Below are positions 1 through 7,565 of a stretch of 64,000 nt of DNA, one piece after another (position 1 is the first letter of the stretch; each line of letters starts with the position of its first letter). The position numbers and the translations under genes are program-made. Under the pieces are notes generated by a model that was not told where the DNA came from, did not search any database, and worked only from the letters and a program-made list of their open reading frames with translations. The DNA lies in NCBI GenBank assembly GCA_947574135.1, contig CANPIM010000008.1:1-64000 (forward strand), given 5' to 3'. Origin of the DNA: an uncultured Lachnospiraceae bacterium (GTDB taxonomy: Bacteria; Bacillota; Clostridia; Lachnospirales; Lachnospiraceae).

Positions 1-51
1 AGCGTCGCATTGGTAGTGCGGAGGTCACGGGTCCGATTCCCGTCAGCAGCT
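1..51 (+). tRNA. tRNA-Thr(GGU), 3' part (5' end outside window)
   Basis: Only the 3' part is present. The anticodon arm is TCGCA - TTGGTAG - TGCGG, so the anticodon is GGT (Thr). The T arm at 27-43 has stem ACGGG/CCCGT, and the acceptor 3' strand CAGCAGC is at 44-50 with discriminator T at 51. The T loop reads TCCGATT, with C where most tRNAs have T at position 55. No CCA is encoded. The 3' end served as an integration site (see 965-992). Confidence 0.9.
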
Positions 52-56
52 TTGAG
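28..56 (+). other. Attachment-site core (att) in tRNA-Thr 3' end
   Basis: CCGTCAGCAGCTTTGAG (40-56) recurs exactly at 976-992, and GGTCCGATT (30-38) recurs at 966-974. Duplication of a tRNA 3' end is the usual mark left by tyrosine-integrase elements. The copy here is the functional tRNA end. Confidence 0.7.
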
Positions 57-90
57 AAAACCTTGATTTTTCAAGGTTTTTTCTTTCTCT
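57..90 (+). terminator. Rho-independent terminator after tRNA-Thr
   Basis: The arms AAAACCTTGA (57-66) and TCAAGGTTTT (71-80) are perfectly complementary around a TTTT loop and run into a T-rich stretch. The hairpin lies six bases after the tRNA end. Confidence 0.85.
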
Positions 91-203
91 AAGGGGTGAA
101 AAAATAGACAAACAAACGTTCTTGCCACATTTTTGTAAAGCAATCCGTCATCAATGGCTGCCTCAAAATTTGTTTTACGGTTAGGGCTATTCTGCGCTTG
201 GTT

Positions 204-410
204 TCAGGGGAATTGCCTGGCTTGTTCACTTGGGACAAGATGTGTATAGCTGTCCTTTTTAAATCTGTTTTTATTTCTCCAACTTTTTGCTCCAGATCTC
301 GGCTGGAAGTACCATAGACGGGGATTCGGATGACCAGCCTTCATCGTCGTATTTTCTGGTGTAGACCAAAGTGTAAAATCTGCTGTCAACTCATTTTTGT
401 ATTTTGCCAT
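204..410 (-). CDS. Small hypothetical protein in integration scar, possibly truncated
   Basis: This 68-residue basic protein is not one I recognise. The start at 410 is chosen because GAGGT lies four bases upstream; a longer frame to 455 has no comparable site. The reading frame continues past the TGA stop at 204-206 for about 200 bases without another stop, to the window edge, so the gene may once have been longer and cut by a nonsense change. It lies between the two tRNA-end copies and is probably cargo of the lost element. Confidence 0.4.
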   Translation of the reverse strand: MAKYKNELTADFTLWSTPENTTMKAGHPNPRLWYFQPRSGAKSWRNKNRFKKDSYTHLVPSEQARQFP

Positions 411-498
411 GGTAACCTCAAAAAATAAAACAGTGTAAAGCCCTTGATAATTCAATAGACTTTACACTTTTTTCAGCGATGATTATGTAATAGTTAGA

Positions 499-786
499 TT
501 ATGAAATTTTTTGTAGTTTTTCGCTATGCTCTGCGATTACTCTTTTCATAATTTCAATATCAGCTTGCAGTGCCTCAATCTCTGCGGATGCTTTTTCATA
601 ACGTTTAGCTGCTGGCACATAATTTTCAGCAAGTAAATGGATGTTTCTATCTGTTACATTTTCAAGATGTAACTTGATATCTCTCATACTGTCCTTTACT
701 GGTTGTAATTCAGATCTTAGCTTTGAATCTAATTTAGTATCCAGCAATTGGGAGATTGCCAGCAAATCTTCATTTGTTAATGCCAT
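499..786 (-). CDS. Small coiled-coil protein, accessory type
   Basis: The protein has 95 residues, mostly charged, with heptad-like spacing of leucines and isoleucines throughout, which predicts a coiled coil; no catalytic motif is visible. The start at 786 is preferred over the ATG at 795 because the AAGGAG motif is about 10 bases upstream of the former but abuts the latter. Similar small coiled-coil proteins are common on clostridial integrative elements (family knowledge). A promoter lies at 833-861. Function is unknown. Confidence 0.6.
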   Translation of the reverse strand: MALTNEDLLAISQLLDTKLDSKLRSELQPVKDSMRDIKLHLENVTDRNIHLLAENYVPAAKRYEKASAEIEALQADIEIMKRVIAEHSEKLQKIS

Positions 787-832
787 CGTAATCATGCTCC
801 TTTTTGTGATTGCTAGGTTATTAATAAAATAT

Positions 833-861
833 AGTATATCACATTCAAAGTGTAAAGTCTA
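833..861 (-). promoter_or_regulatory. Sigma-A-type promoter for the small coiled-coil gene
   Basis: Read on the minus strand, TAGACT (856-861), a 17-base spacer and TATACT (833-838). The -35 is part of the right copy of the 15-bp inverted repeat. Confidence 0.55.
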
Positions 862-882
862 ATTATTCCTGAATTTGCATCA

Positions 883-914
883 AGGTAATCAAAAAATAAT
901 CAAAGGTAATCAAA
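883..914 (+). repeat. Short direct repeat AAGGTAATCAAA next to att copy
   Basis: AAGGTAATCAAA occurs at 883-894 and again at 903-914, close to the degraded att copy. Paired short repeats near an att site are often integrase arm-binding sites, which is my inference here. Confidence 0.4.
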
Positions 915-964
915 GCAAAATGGTAAAAACGTTGATTTTACAGAGAAAAAGAGGATTTGGTAAA

Positions 965-992
965 CGGTCCGATTTCCGTCAGCAGCTTTGAG
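965..992 (+). other. Degraded second att copy (tRNA-Thr 3' end remnant)
   Basis: The sequence repeats the T arm, acceptor strand and following TTTGAG of the tRNA-Thr at 28-56, with one G missing and one C-to-T change in the T arm. The last 17 bases are identical. A T-run terminator resembling that of the tRNA follows it, so the whole 3' flank was duplicated. This marks the far end of a former tRNA-integrated element. Confidence 0.7.
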
Positions 993-1003
993 GAAAAGTA
1001 AGG

Positions 1004-1036
1004 GAAACCTTGAATTTACAAGGTTTCTCTTTTTTG
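1004..1036 (+). terminator. Rho-independent terminator after the att copy
   Basis: GAAACCTTG (1004-1012) pairs with CAAGGTTTC (1019-1027), followed by TCTTTTTT. It is a diverged duplicate of the tRNA terminator at 57-90. Confidence 0.8.
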
Positions 1037-1175
1037 TGCCTGCAATCCTGTAGACAGTTGTAAAAAGTACATTTGTTTTACTACAGTGCCTTTTCTAAAA
1101 GGTGGTAGATTTATTTTCTTTATTTTCTTTCCCCACACTTTTTAGAAAAAGGATATAGGATATCTTCAAAATTCA

Positions 1176-1184
1176 TGATATACT
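1176..1184 (+). promoter_or_regulatory. Extended -10 promoter for the hybrid kinase
   Basis: TGATATACT is an extended -10 (TG, one base, TATACT). No convincing -35 is seen 17 bases upstream. The predicted transcript start is about 1191, which excludes the TTG at 1198 as a well-spaced start codon. Confidence 0.5.
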
Positions 1185-1239
1185 AGAAGTAGTCATTTTG
1201 ACGAAACTAAGTAAAAGTGGTGGAAATGGGAAATGGGAA

Positions 1240-4200
1240 ATGGATGGAATACAGCATAAGGGGATGAGAGATAATCAAAGAAAGCAAACGGTTGCTTTTG
1301 CCATCTGGGGCGGGACAATCATTGCAGTAGTGCTTCTTCTCACAACGATTTGGGCCACGGGGGCTGCGAGAATCAGCACGGAACAGGCAGTTACCAGAGT
1401 CAGTGAATTTTATCTGGAGGAGCTGGCCGGGCGGAGGGCCCAGGTGGTCTCTGAGGAGCTGAAAACCAACTTTACATATATGGAAAATGCATTGGCTATA
1501 ATGGAGCCTTCGGATCTGGAATCCCAGGACACACTGCGCAGTTTTCTGGGAAAGGTGAAGAAGCTGTATGGCGTGGATGAGTTTGCCCTGGTGGACGAAG
1601 AGGGAATGGTCTATACGGATCACAGCACGGTGCCGGACTTAAATGGATATAGTTTTCTCACAGAGGAAATTCAGGATCGGGTAATCAGCACATCCAACCT
1701 CTATGGAGTAAAAAAGCAGGTAGTTCTTGCCATTCCTGTGGAGAATGTTATCTTTCAGGGTATCCAGATAAAGATGTGTTTTATTCAGATCAACATCAAT
1801 GAGATGCTGAGCTCTCTCACCCTGCAGGCCAGTGACAATGAGACCTATTGCAATCTGTACCATCGCAACGGAGAGAGTCTGACCAATGATGATTTTGGAT
1901 ATTTAACAGCGGGAAAGAATCTTCTCTCGGCCCTGCAGGATGCGCAGATGAAGGAAGGATCCAGCTATGAGCAGCTGAAACTGGACTTTGAGGAGGGCAG
2001 GCGAGGGCAGGTTTCCTTCCATTATGAAGGGATTCCAGAGGATCTTTGTTATATACCGGTAGAGGGAACAAACTGGATGCTGACGATTCTTATCCAGGAC
2101 AATGTGATCAGCAGCCAGATTAGTTCTATCAGCTCCGGTATGATGCGCCGGAACATTATTCAGATCGTTATTACGGCCTTAGCTATGCTGGGGGTGTTTC
2201 TGGCTCTGATTCATCAGTCCAGGAAGAGTGCAAGAATTCTTCTGGAGCAGGAAAAGGCAGACGGAAACAGAATACGGGAGGCTTATGCCCAGATTGAGAG
2301 GGAGCAGGCGGCCATGGAAAACATCCAGGCAGCTATGGGGGCTGGTCTCTGGAGCATGGAGTTTAATGAAAAGGAGGAGATGATTTCCTGCTCCTGGTCA
2401 GAGACGTTTCGGGAAATGTTGGGATATAGGGGGGAGGAAGAGTTTCCCAATATGCTGGAATCCTGGTCTGCTCTGCTCCATCATGAGGACAGGGAGTGGG
2501 TTTTAAATTCCTACTGGGATACAGTTAGGGATTATAGCGGAGAGAAAACCTTTGATGTGGAATACCGGCTTTTTACCAGACATGCCGGGTGGAGATGGTT
2601 CCACGCGGCGGGCCGGCTGTCCAGACGTGAGGATGGATCGCCTATTAGCTTTGTGGGACTTTTTCTGGATATTGACGATGAGAAAAAGATGGAGGAGAAG
2701 CTGGAGAGACAGCGCATTGATTTGCAGGATGCCCTGGCTGCGGCTCAGCATGCTAATCGGGCCAAGACGACCTTCCTGAATAATATGTCCCATGATATTC
2801 GGACCCCTATGAATGCCATTATAGGCTTTACCTCTCTGGCGGCCACCCACATTGATAACCGGGAGCAGGTGCAGGATTATCTGGGAAAAATTACCACCTC
2901 CAGTAATCATCTCCTAAGCCTTATTAACGATGTGCTGGATATGAGCCGTATTGAGAGCGGAAAGGTAAAAATTGAGGAAAAGGAAACCTCTCTTCCGGAG
3001 ATCATGCACGATTTAAAGACCATTGTGCAGGCGGATGTAACGGCCAAGCAGCTGGAGTTTTATATTGATACTGCGGATGTGGTAAATGAACATGTTTTAT
3101 GCGATAAGCTCAGGCTCAATCAGGTGCTCTTAAATCTTTTGAGTAATGCGATGAAGTTCACCAAGCCCGGGGGAATTGTCAGCGTTCGCATTCTGCAAAA
3201 GGGGAATGCATTAGATGGGCAGGCATCCTATGAATTTCAGGTGAAGGACACTGGCATTGGCATGAGCCAGGAATTCCAGGAACATGTGTTCGAAGCTTTT
3301 GAGAGAGAGAGAACCAGCACGGTCAGCGGAATTCAGGGAACAGGCCTTGGCATGGCAATTACCAAGAATATTGTGGATATGATGGGAGGGACCATTTCTG
3401 TAGTCAGCAAAGAGGGAAAGGGGAGCACCTTTACAGTTGCCCTTAAGCTTAGGACCTGCTCCGGGCCTGTGACCCAGGAGGTGATTCCGGAGCTGAAGGA
3501 TTTAAGAGCTCTGGTGGTGGATGATGATTTTGACACCTGTTCCAGTGTTACCAAAATGCTTGCTACCATTGGTATGCGACCGGACTGGACTACCTCCGGA
3601 AAAGAGGCGGTGCTTCGTGTCAGGCTGGCGGGGGAGCAGAATGACGAATATGCGGTATTTATCATTGACTGGCTGATGCCGGATATGAATGGCATTGAGG
3701 TGGTGAGACGGATCCGGGGGATTATCGGAGAACATACACCTATTATTATTCTGACTGCCTATGACTGGTCAGACATTGAGGAGGAGGCAAGGAATGCAGG
3801 AGTTACCGCCTTCTGTTCCAAGCCAATTTTCCTGTCAGAGCTCAGAGAAGTTCTGGAGGCGCCCTTTATAGTGCGGGCCGCGGAAAGTGGCATTTCTGAG
3901 GAGGTTTCTTTTGCAGGAAAAAAGATTTTCCTGGTGGAGGATAATGAGCTTAATCAGGAGATTGCCGTGGAGATTTTGCAGGAGGCCGGATTTTATGTGG
4001 ATGTGGCCGATGATGGGGCGGTGGCTGTGGAAAAGCTCAAAAATGCTGTGCCCGGGCAGTATGATCTGATTTTAATGGATATTCAAATGCCCATTATGAA
4101 CGGGCATGAGGCTACAAGGCAGATACGGGCTCTGGGAAATGAGGAGCTTGCCAATCTTCCTATTATTGCAATGACGGCCAATGCCTTTGATGAGGACAGA

Positions 4201-4293
4201 AAGGCAGCTCTTGAGGCGGGCATGAATGGACATATTGCAAAACCCATTGATATTCCCAAGCTGATGGAGCTTTTAAGAGAAATTTTAAAATAG
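1240..4293 (+). CDS. Membrane hybrid sensor histidine kinase with two receiver domains
   Basis: This 1017-residue signalling protein has a membrane helix near residues 16-42, an extracytoplasmic sensor of about 260 residues, a second helix near 304-324, a short coiled coil, a PAS-like domain near 365-500, a HisKA domain with H518 in [11 protein letters not shown], and an ATPase domain with N box, DTGIGM and GTGLGM motifs. Two receivers follow, with phospho-acceptors D810 ([11 protein letters not shown]) and D947 ([11 protein letters not shown]). It should sense an external signal and pass phosphate internally, but no DNA-binding output is present. The start could be 1240 or 1264; neither has an ideal ribosome binding site. 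It is monocistronic and ends in a strong terminator. Confidence 0.9.
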   Translation: MDGIQHKGMRDNQRKQTVAFAIWGGTIIAVVLLLTTIWATGAARISTEQAVTRVSEFYLEELAGRRAQVVSEELKTNFTYMENALAIMEPSDLESQDTLRSFLGKVKKLYGVDEFALVDEEGMVYTDHSTVPDLNGYSFLTEEIQDRVISTSNLYGVKKQVVLAIPVENVIFQGIQIKMCFIQININEMLSSLTLQASDNETYCNLYHRNGESLTNDDFGYLTAGKNLLSALQDAQMKEGSSYEQLKLDFEEGRRGQVSFHYEGIPEDLCYIPVEGTNWMLTILIQDNVISSQISSISSGMMRRNIIQIVITALAMLGVFLALIHQSRKSARILLEQEKADGNRIREAYAQIEREQAAMENIQAAMGAGLWSMEFNEKEEMISCSWSETFREMLGYRGEEEFPNMLESWSALLHHEDREWVLNSYWDTVRDYSGEKTFDVEYRLFTRHAGWRWFHAAGRLSRREDGSPISFVGLFLDIDDEKKMEEKLERQRIDLQDALAAAQHANRAKTTFLNNMSHDIRTPMNAIIGFTSLAATHIDNREQVQDYLGKITTSSNHLLSLINDVLDMSRIESGKVKIEEKETSLPEIMHDLKTIVQADVTAKQLEFYIDTADVVNEHVLCDKLRLNQVLLNLLSNAMKFTKPGGIVSVRILQKGNALDGQASYEFQVKDTGIGMSQEFQEHVFEAFERERTSTVSGIQGTGLGMAITKNIVDMMGGTISVVSKEGKGSTFTVALKLRTCSGPVTQEVIPELKDLRALVVDDDFDTCSSVTKMLATIGMRPDWTTSGKEAVLRVRLAGEQNDEYAVFIIDWLMPDMNGIEVVRRIRGIIGEHTPIIILTAYDWSDIEEEARNAGVTAFCSKPIFLSELREVLEAPFIVRAAESGISEEVSFAGKKIFLVEDNELNQEIAVEILQEAGFYVDVADDGAVAVEKLKNAVPGQYDLILMDIQMPIMNGHEATRQIRALGNEELANLPIIAMTANAFDEDRKAALEAGMNGHIAKPIDIPKLMELLREILK

Positions 4294-4320
4294 CTTTTAG
4301 CAAAATAGCAGTAGTAAAAG

Positions 4321-4382
4321 AAATACCGGCTTTGCGCCAGTGACAGATGTAAGTCTGTTGGTGGAAAGGCCGGTATTTTTTA
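4321..4382 (+). terminator. Rho-independent terminator after the hybrid kinase
   Basis: Ten-base arms AAATACCGGC (4321-4330) and GCCGGTATTT (4369-4378) are perfectly complementary and end in a T run. The long interior could form an additional hairpin. Confidence 0.85.
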
Positions 4383-4408
4383 TTTGCTGAATGGGTGGAA
4401 ATTGTGAG

Positions 4409-4445
4409 AAAATTTCGCAGATTATCTTCATCTGCGAAATGGGGA
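4409..4445 (+). repeat. Left inverted recombination-like site of the recombinase
   Basis: The arms TTTCGCAGAT (4413-4422) and ATCTGCGAAA (4430-4439) surround the spacer TATCTTC; AAAA lies outside and TGGGGA inside. The same sequence in inverse orientation is at 5844-5880. Ten-base arms with a 7-base asymmetric spacer match the core-site layout of tyrosine recombinases. The hairpin could also act as a terminator on the minus strand. Confidence 0.75.
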
Positions 4446-4526
4446 TACCATTTAGAATACATTTAATACTACGACGGAAATTCCAAAAACATAAGTAAAA
4501 ACCTGGCTTTTCGCCCACAGTAGCTC

Positions 4527-4556
4527 TTGGCTTCTTCCATCAAAAACAATTATACT
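4527..4556 (+). promoter_or_regulatory. Promoter for the tyrosine recombinase
   Basis: TTGGCT (4527-4532), 18 bases, TATACT (4551-4556). It lies inside the candidate invertible segment and reads toward the recombinase and, past it, toward the TnpB-like gene. Confidence 0.55.
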
Positions 4557-4694
4557 TCCAGAGTAGGGACTTGTCAATGACAGGGAGGATGGAGAATTTT
4601 GTATAAAATGAATACTAATTCGCGAAAAAATCTATTATTCAGACAAAACTCTCCCCTATTTAGGGTCAAAAAGATGGTCAGAAAGGAAGGAACG

Positions 4695-5813
4695 ATGCCC
4701 AGACGAGGAGAAAACATAAGAAAAAGGAAAGATGGCCGTTGGGAAGGTCGATACTATGTGCAGGAGGCAAAAACCGGAAAAAATTTACAGCGTTCCGTAT
4801 ATGCAAAAAGCTACGGAGAAGTAAAAGTAAAATTATCCTCTGCAAAGCTTAGTTGGGAGGCCATGGAAAAAAGAACACTTAATGGTTCACAAATCCGCTT
4901 TAGCCAGGTGGCAGAGGAATGGCTAGCCATGGTTCGAAGTGAAAAAAAGCATGCTACCTATACAAAATATCGCATGATCTATGAAAAGTACCTCTGTCCA
5001 GTATTGGGAAGAGTAGCTTTTTCAGAATGGGATTATGAACTTCTGACAGATCTGTTTCAAAAAAGAACAATTCCACTTTCAGACAGTTTACAGAAGAGCA
5101 TTTCCTGCGTACTGAATCAGATTCGCTCTTATGCGGTTTCTCATTATTCAGTCAGTCTGTCTCCCTATTCTATCCCAAGGTATAAAACCGGAACAAAACC
5201 TGTAGAGGTTTTAAACCAGTCGGAGCAGGCCAGGCTCTTGCAGTACTTGTATCAGGAAATGGATATTTATAAGCTGGGAATTGTGCTTTGTATTTCTACA
5301 GGGCTTCGTCTGGGAGAGCTCTGCGCCCTAAAATGGCAGGATGTGGATTTTGAAGAACATCTTCTGTACATAAATGCAACAGTGCAGAGAATTGCTGTGG
5401 AAGGTGGGCGGGCCAAAACCATTCTCTTGGAGGGTTCTCCTAAAAGCTGCTTTTCCCGAAGAAAAATTCCCCTTTCTGATGAATTGGAAAAGCTTTTGCT
5501 TCCATATTGGAACCATCAGGAGGGATATGTGATCAAAGGAAGAAAACCTATGGAGCCCAGGACCTATCAGAATAAATTTCAGAAATATTTACAGTCTGCA
5601 GGGGTAAAAAAGAAAAATTTTCATATTCTCCGACATACTTTTGCGACAAATTGTATTAGTAATGGTGTGGACATTAAAAGTCTCAGTGAGATTCTCGGAC
5701 ATTCTGATGTAAAAATCACTCTAAATCGTTATGTACATCCAACAACAGAAATAAAGCGCCAGCATATGAACTCATTATCGGTTATTTATGGTCAGCTTAT
5801 GGGTCAAAGCTAA
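4695..5813 (+). CDS. Tyrosine recombinase/integrase
   Basis: The protein has 372 residues, typical for integrative-element integrases. It starts with an arm-binding type sequence (RKRKDGRWEGRYYV), then a SAM-like core-binding region, then the catalytic domain. R205 (TGLRLGEL), H310 and R313 (HILRH), H336 (LGHSDV) and Y346 (LNRYVHP) form a complete catalytic set, so the enzyme should cut and rejoin DNA. The start at 4695 is supported by AAAGGAAGG five bases upstream; the frame is open to 4599 but lacks such a site. It is flanked by inverted copies of a core-site-like sequence, so an inversion role is more likely than simple integration. No excisionase-like gene is seen nearby. Confidence 0.9.
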   Translation: MPRRGENIRKRKDGRWEGRYYVQEAKTGKNLQRSVYAKSYGEVKVKLSSAKLSWEAMEKRTLNGSQIRFSQVAEEWLAMVRSEKKHATYTKYRMIYEKYLCPVLGRVAFSEWDYELLTDLFQKRTIPLSDSLQKSISCVLNQIRSYAVSHYSVSLSPYSIPRYKTGTKPVEVLNQSEQARLLQYLYQEMDIYKLGIVLCISTGLRLGELCALKWQDVDFEEHLLYINATVQRIAVEGGRAKTILLEGSPKSCFSRRKIPLSDELEKLLLPYWNHQEGYVIKGRKPMEPRTYQNKFQKYLQSAGVKKKNFHILRHTFATNCISNGVDIKSLSEILGHSDVKITLNRYVHPTTEIKRQHMNSLSVIYGQLMGQS

Positions 5814-5843
5814 AAGGAGATAAAGCCTTTGCAAGGAAATACT

Positions 5844-5880
5844 TCCCCATTTCGCAGATGAAGATAATCTGCGAAAATTT
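5844..5880 (+). repeat. Right inverted recombination-like site
   Basis: TCCCCA, then TTTCGCAGAT (5850-5859), spacer GAAGATA, ATCTGCGAAA (5867-5876) and ATTT. This is the reverse complement of 4409-4445 apart from one base. An in-frame ATG of the TnpB-like gene (5858) lies inside the site and is rebuilt unchanged by an inversion. Confidence 0.75.
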
Positions 5881-5920
5881 TCCGGATAATTCTTGGGATA
5901 GCCTGGTAAAGGAATCGAAA

Positions 5921-7276
5921 ATGCCTGCAGAGACTCTATGCAAAACCACACATCAGTATAGCAAGCTTCCGATCCCGGCAAAGGATATGGAAAAATTGCA
6001 GGAAATTGCGGTGGATTACTGCAAGGTGAAAAATTACGTATATGCCCGATATGGTGGAATCGGTAGCCTGGACAAAATTTGTCCGGGCTATACGGTGCAA
6101 AATGAAATGACAAAAAGTGGATTTCGGGCAGAGCTGGGGCTTCCGGCAGTCTACTTTTATTTGGCTATCTTTGAGGCTTTGGGTGAGATTAAAAGCCAGT
6201 GGAGCCGGACAAAGACCAAGGTTTTGGAGCTTGTTGGCAAAAATGAAAACTTTACGGAGGGGGAGAAACATTATCTTCGATTCCTTTTGCGGGTACCGAA
6301 TGCTTTTGAGGCAGTGTTAAATCAAAAGTCGCCAAAGCTTCCCGGAGAGATCCAGAGACAGTATGAGAATCTTATGCAAGGAGTGGATGAGGAACGGCTG
6401 AACCGGTATTTATGCAGACAGGTGCGTAAATATCACGTAAAGCCCCAGACAGAAGCGGCCAAGGGCTTTGCTATTTCTGAGCGGGCGTATCGTTATGGGG
6501 AAAATGGAAAGCATGTGGGGATTTATATTTCTACCAAGGAGGCCAGAAAACGCGTTTTTGTTGCTTTGACAGATGGAAATTCCTATAAGAGCCAGCTGTA
6601 TATAAAATTGAAGCCACAGGAGGCGAGGCTGGAGATTGATGTGCCCATTGCCGTGGCAGTTCGCAGGCATAAAGATTATGTAAACCAAGTGGGCCTGTCC
6701 ATGGGGGTTTTTACCATGCTAACCACGGACAAGGGACATCCTTATGGTGAAAGGCTGGGAGATTTTCAGACGGAATATACGGAATGGATCCGGGGACAGC
6801 AGGCCAGCTATCACCGAAATTGTGCAGCCAATTCCGGAAGAAAGAAGTATCAGGCAAAAAAGAGACGGTATACAGAGCAGCTGCACAGCTATATCAATCA
6901 GGAGCTGAACCGTTTTTTTCAGGAGGAAAAGCCTCAGATTGTCTACATGGTTAAGCTTCCCCGGGGACAATCCGGCGGCCTTAACAGGAAAATCAATAGC
7001 GGCATTGCCCTTTGGCCAAGGGGCTATATAAGGGAGCGCCTGCAGTTAAAGTGCAGGGAGCAGTCGGTGGAGTTGGTGGAAGTCTTGGGAAAGGATATCA
7101 GCAGAGAATGCAGCAGCTGTGGAGCCCTGGGTCAGAAGGAAAAGGGGATGTTTACCTGTAAGTGCTGTGGATACCGGGAAGAAGAAAAGACAAACACCGC
7201 AAGAAATGTATTAAACCGTGGGCAAACCGGAAGAACTGTGAACCGGAATTCATATGCCCAAAAAGAACATTCCTGA
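5921..7276 (+). CDS. TnpB-family protein with all three RuvC catalytic residues replaced
   Basis: This 451-residue protein belongs to the OrfB/TnpB group, the RNA-guided nuclease ancestors of Cas12. A helical N-terminal recognition region precedes a RuvC-like C-terminal half. The RuvC-I motif reads VGLSMGV, with S260 where Asp is expected; the RuvC-II strand reads IVYMVKL, with V344 in place of Glu; the RuvC-III motif reads EKTNTARNVL, with K423 in place of Asp. The zinc ribbon is intact (CSSC at 397-400, CKCC at 413-416). DNA cutting should be lost while RNA-guided binding could remain, as in known nuclease-dead TnpB repressors. The start at 5921 has AAAGGAA seven bases upstream; the frame is open to an ATG at 5858 inside the recombination site but lacks a good ribosome site there. 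It probably shares a transcript with the recombinase. Confidence 0.8.
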   Translation: MPAETLCKTTHQYSKLPIPAKDMEKLQEIAVDYCKVKNYVYARYGGIGSLDKICPGYTVQNEMTKSGFRAELGLPAVYFYLAIFEALGEIKSQWSRTKTKVLELVGKNENFTEGEKHYLRFLLRVPNAFEAVLNQKSPKLPGEIQRQYENLMQGVDEERLNRYLCRQVRKYHVKPQTEAAKGFAISERAYRYGENGKHVGIYISTKEARKRVFVALTDGNSYKSQLYIKLKPQEARLEIDVPIAVAVRRHKDYVNQVGLSMGVFTMLTTDKGHPYGERLGDFQTEYTEWIRGQQASYHRNCAANSGRKKYQAKKRRYTEQLHSYINQELNRFFQEEKPQIVYMVKLPRGQSGGLNRKINSGIALWPRGYIRERLQLKCREQSVELVEVLGKDISRECSSCGALGQKEKGMFTCKCCGYREEEKTNTARNVLNRGQTGRTVNRNSYAQKEHS

Positions 7277-7312
7277 TTTGTTCAATAGAACCACAATTCA
7301 GATAAATTCCGG

Positions 7313-7535
7313 CCATAAGCCAGGGTTTTACCGGGAAAGATTTCCGGACTGGGAGGTGTGTTCCTGATATAAAAAATAAGAACGGCATTAGAAGGCAGGC
7401 AGCCGGAGGCTTTCGGCCCTGCGCATTGGGTAGGCCAAGACCCCGGGAACACGGGAAACCGTGAGGTACCGGGGAGCGAAGCGGTAAAGAGCCGCATCAT
7501 CTGACAAGGATGACCAATATACCTTATTTATATCT
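7313..7535 (+). ncRNA. Structured omega-RNA-like non-coding RNA
   Basis: The 289-base gap between the TnpB-like gene and the next gene is rich in nested hairpins. CCAG/CTGG encloses CCGG/CCGG (7320-7351); GCAGG/CCTGC encloses GCCG/CGGC (7395-7421); CCCCGG/CCGGGG encloses CACGG-GAAA-CCGTG (7441-7474); GCGG/CCGC is at 7481-7495; TCATC/GATGA is at 7497-7513. An AT-rich unstructured run follows from about 7513. TnpB guide RNAs are made from this position, with scaffold first and guide last, so this is a good omega-RNA candidate with the guide near 7513-7535. The exact ends are unknown, and the 5' end may lie inside the coding region. Confidence 0.65.
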
Positions 7536-7565
7536 TGTTATCTAGCAGAAGGATGAGGAAGGAAT

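Larger units (their letters stand above)
456..861. repeat. 15-bp perfect inverted repeat pair flanking a small gene
   Basis: TAGACTTTACACTTT (456-470) and AAAGTGTAAAGTCTA (847-861) are exact reverse complements bounding the coiled-coil gene. Related copies occur at 432-440 (AGTGTAAAG) and 368-381 (AAAGTGTAAAATCT). The right copy overlaps the predicted -35 of the enclosed gene, so these could be operator sites, recombinase arm sites, or the ends of a small mobile unit. Confidence 0.6.
4430..5866. mobile_element. Candidate invertible segment carrying its own tyrosine recombinase
   Basis: The two sites at 4409-4445 and 5844-5880 match over about 37 bp with one indel and have spacers in opposite orientation, so recombination between them would invert, not excise, the roughly 1.4 kb between. 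That segment holds the recombinase gene and its promoter. Inversion would turn that promoter away from the downstream TnpB-like gene. No inverted population can be seen in one sequence, so activity is inference. Confidence 0.6.

Noticed and set aside
1..60. Minus-strand protein-like reading across the tRNA (AADGNRTRD-type peptide)
   Set aside because: This is the well-known artefact of translating a tRNA gene antisense; it carries no start and overlaps a functional RNA.
641..862. Plus-strand frame opposite the coiled-coil gene
   Set aside because: No ribosome site; it is the shadow of the minus-strand gene, which has promoter, ribosome site and coiled-coil pattern.
4409..5880. The inverted palindromes as nothing more than two terminators
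   Set aside because: They could end transcription outward, but identity of the 7-base spacer and of the TGGGGA flank, in addition to the arms, is not needed for termination and fits recombination sites better.
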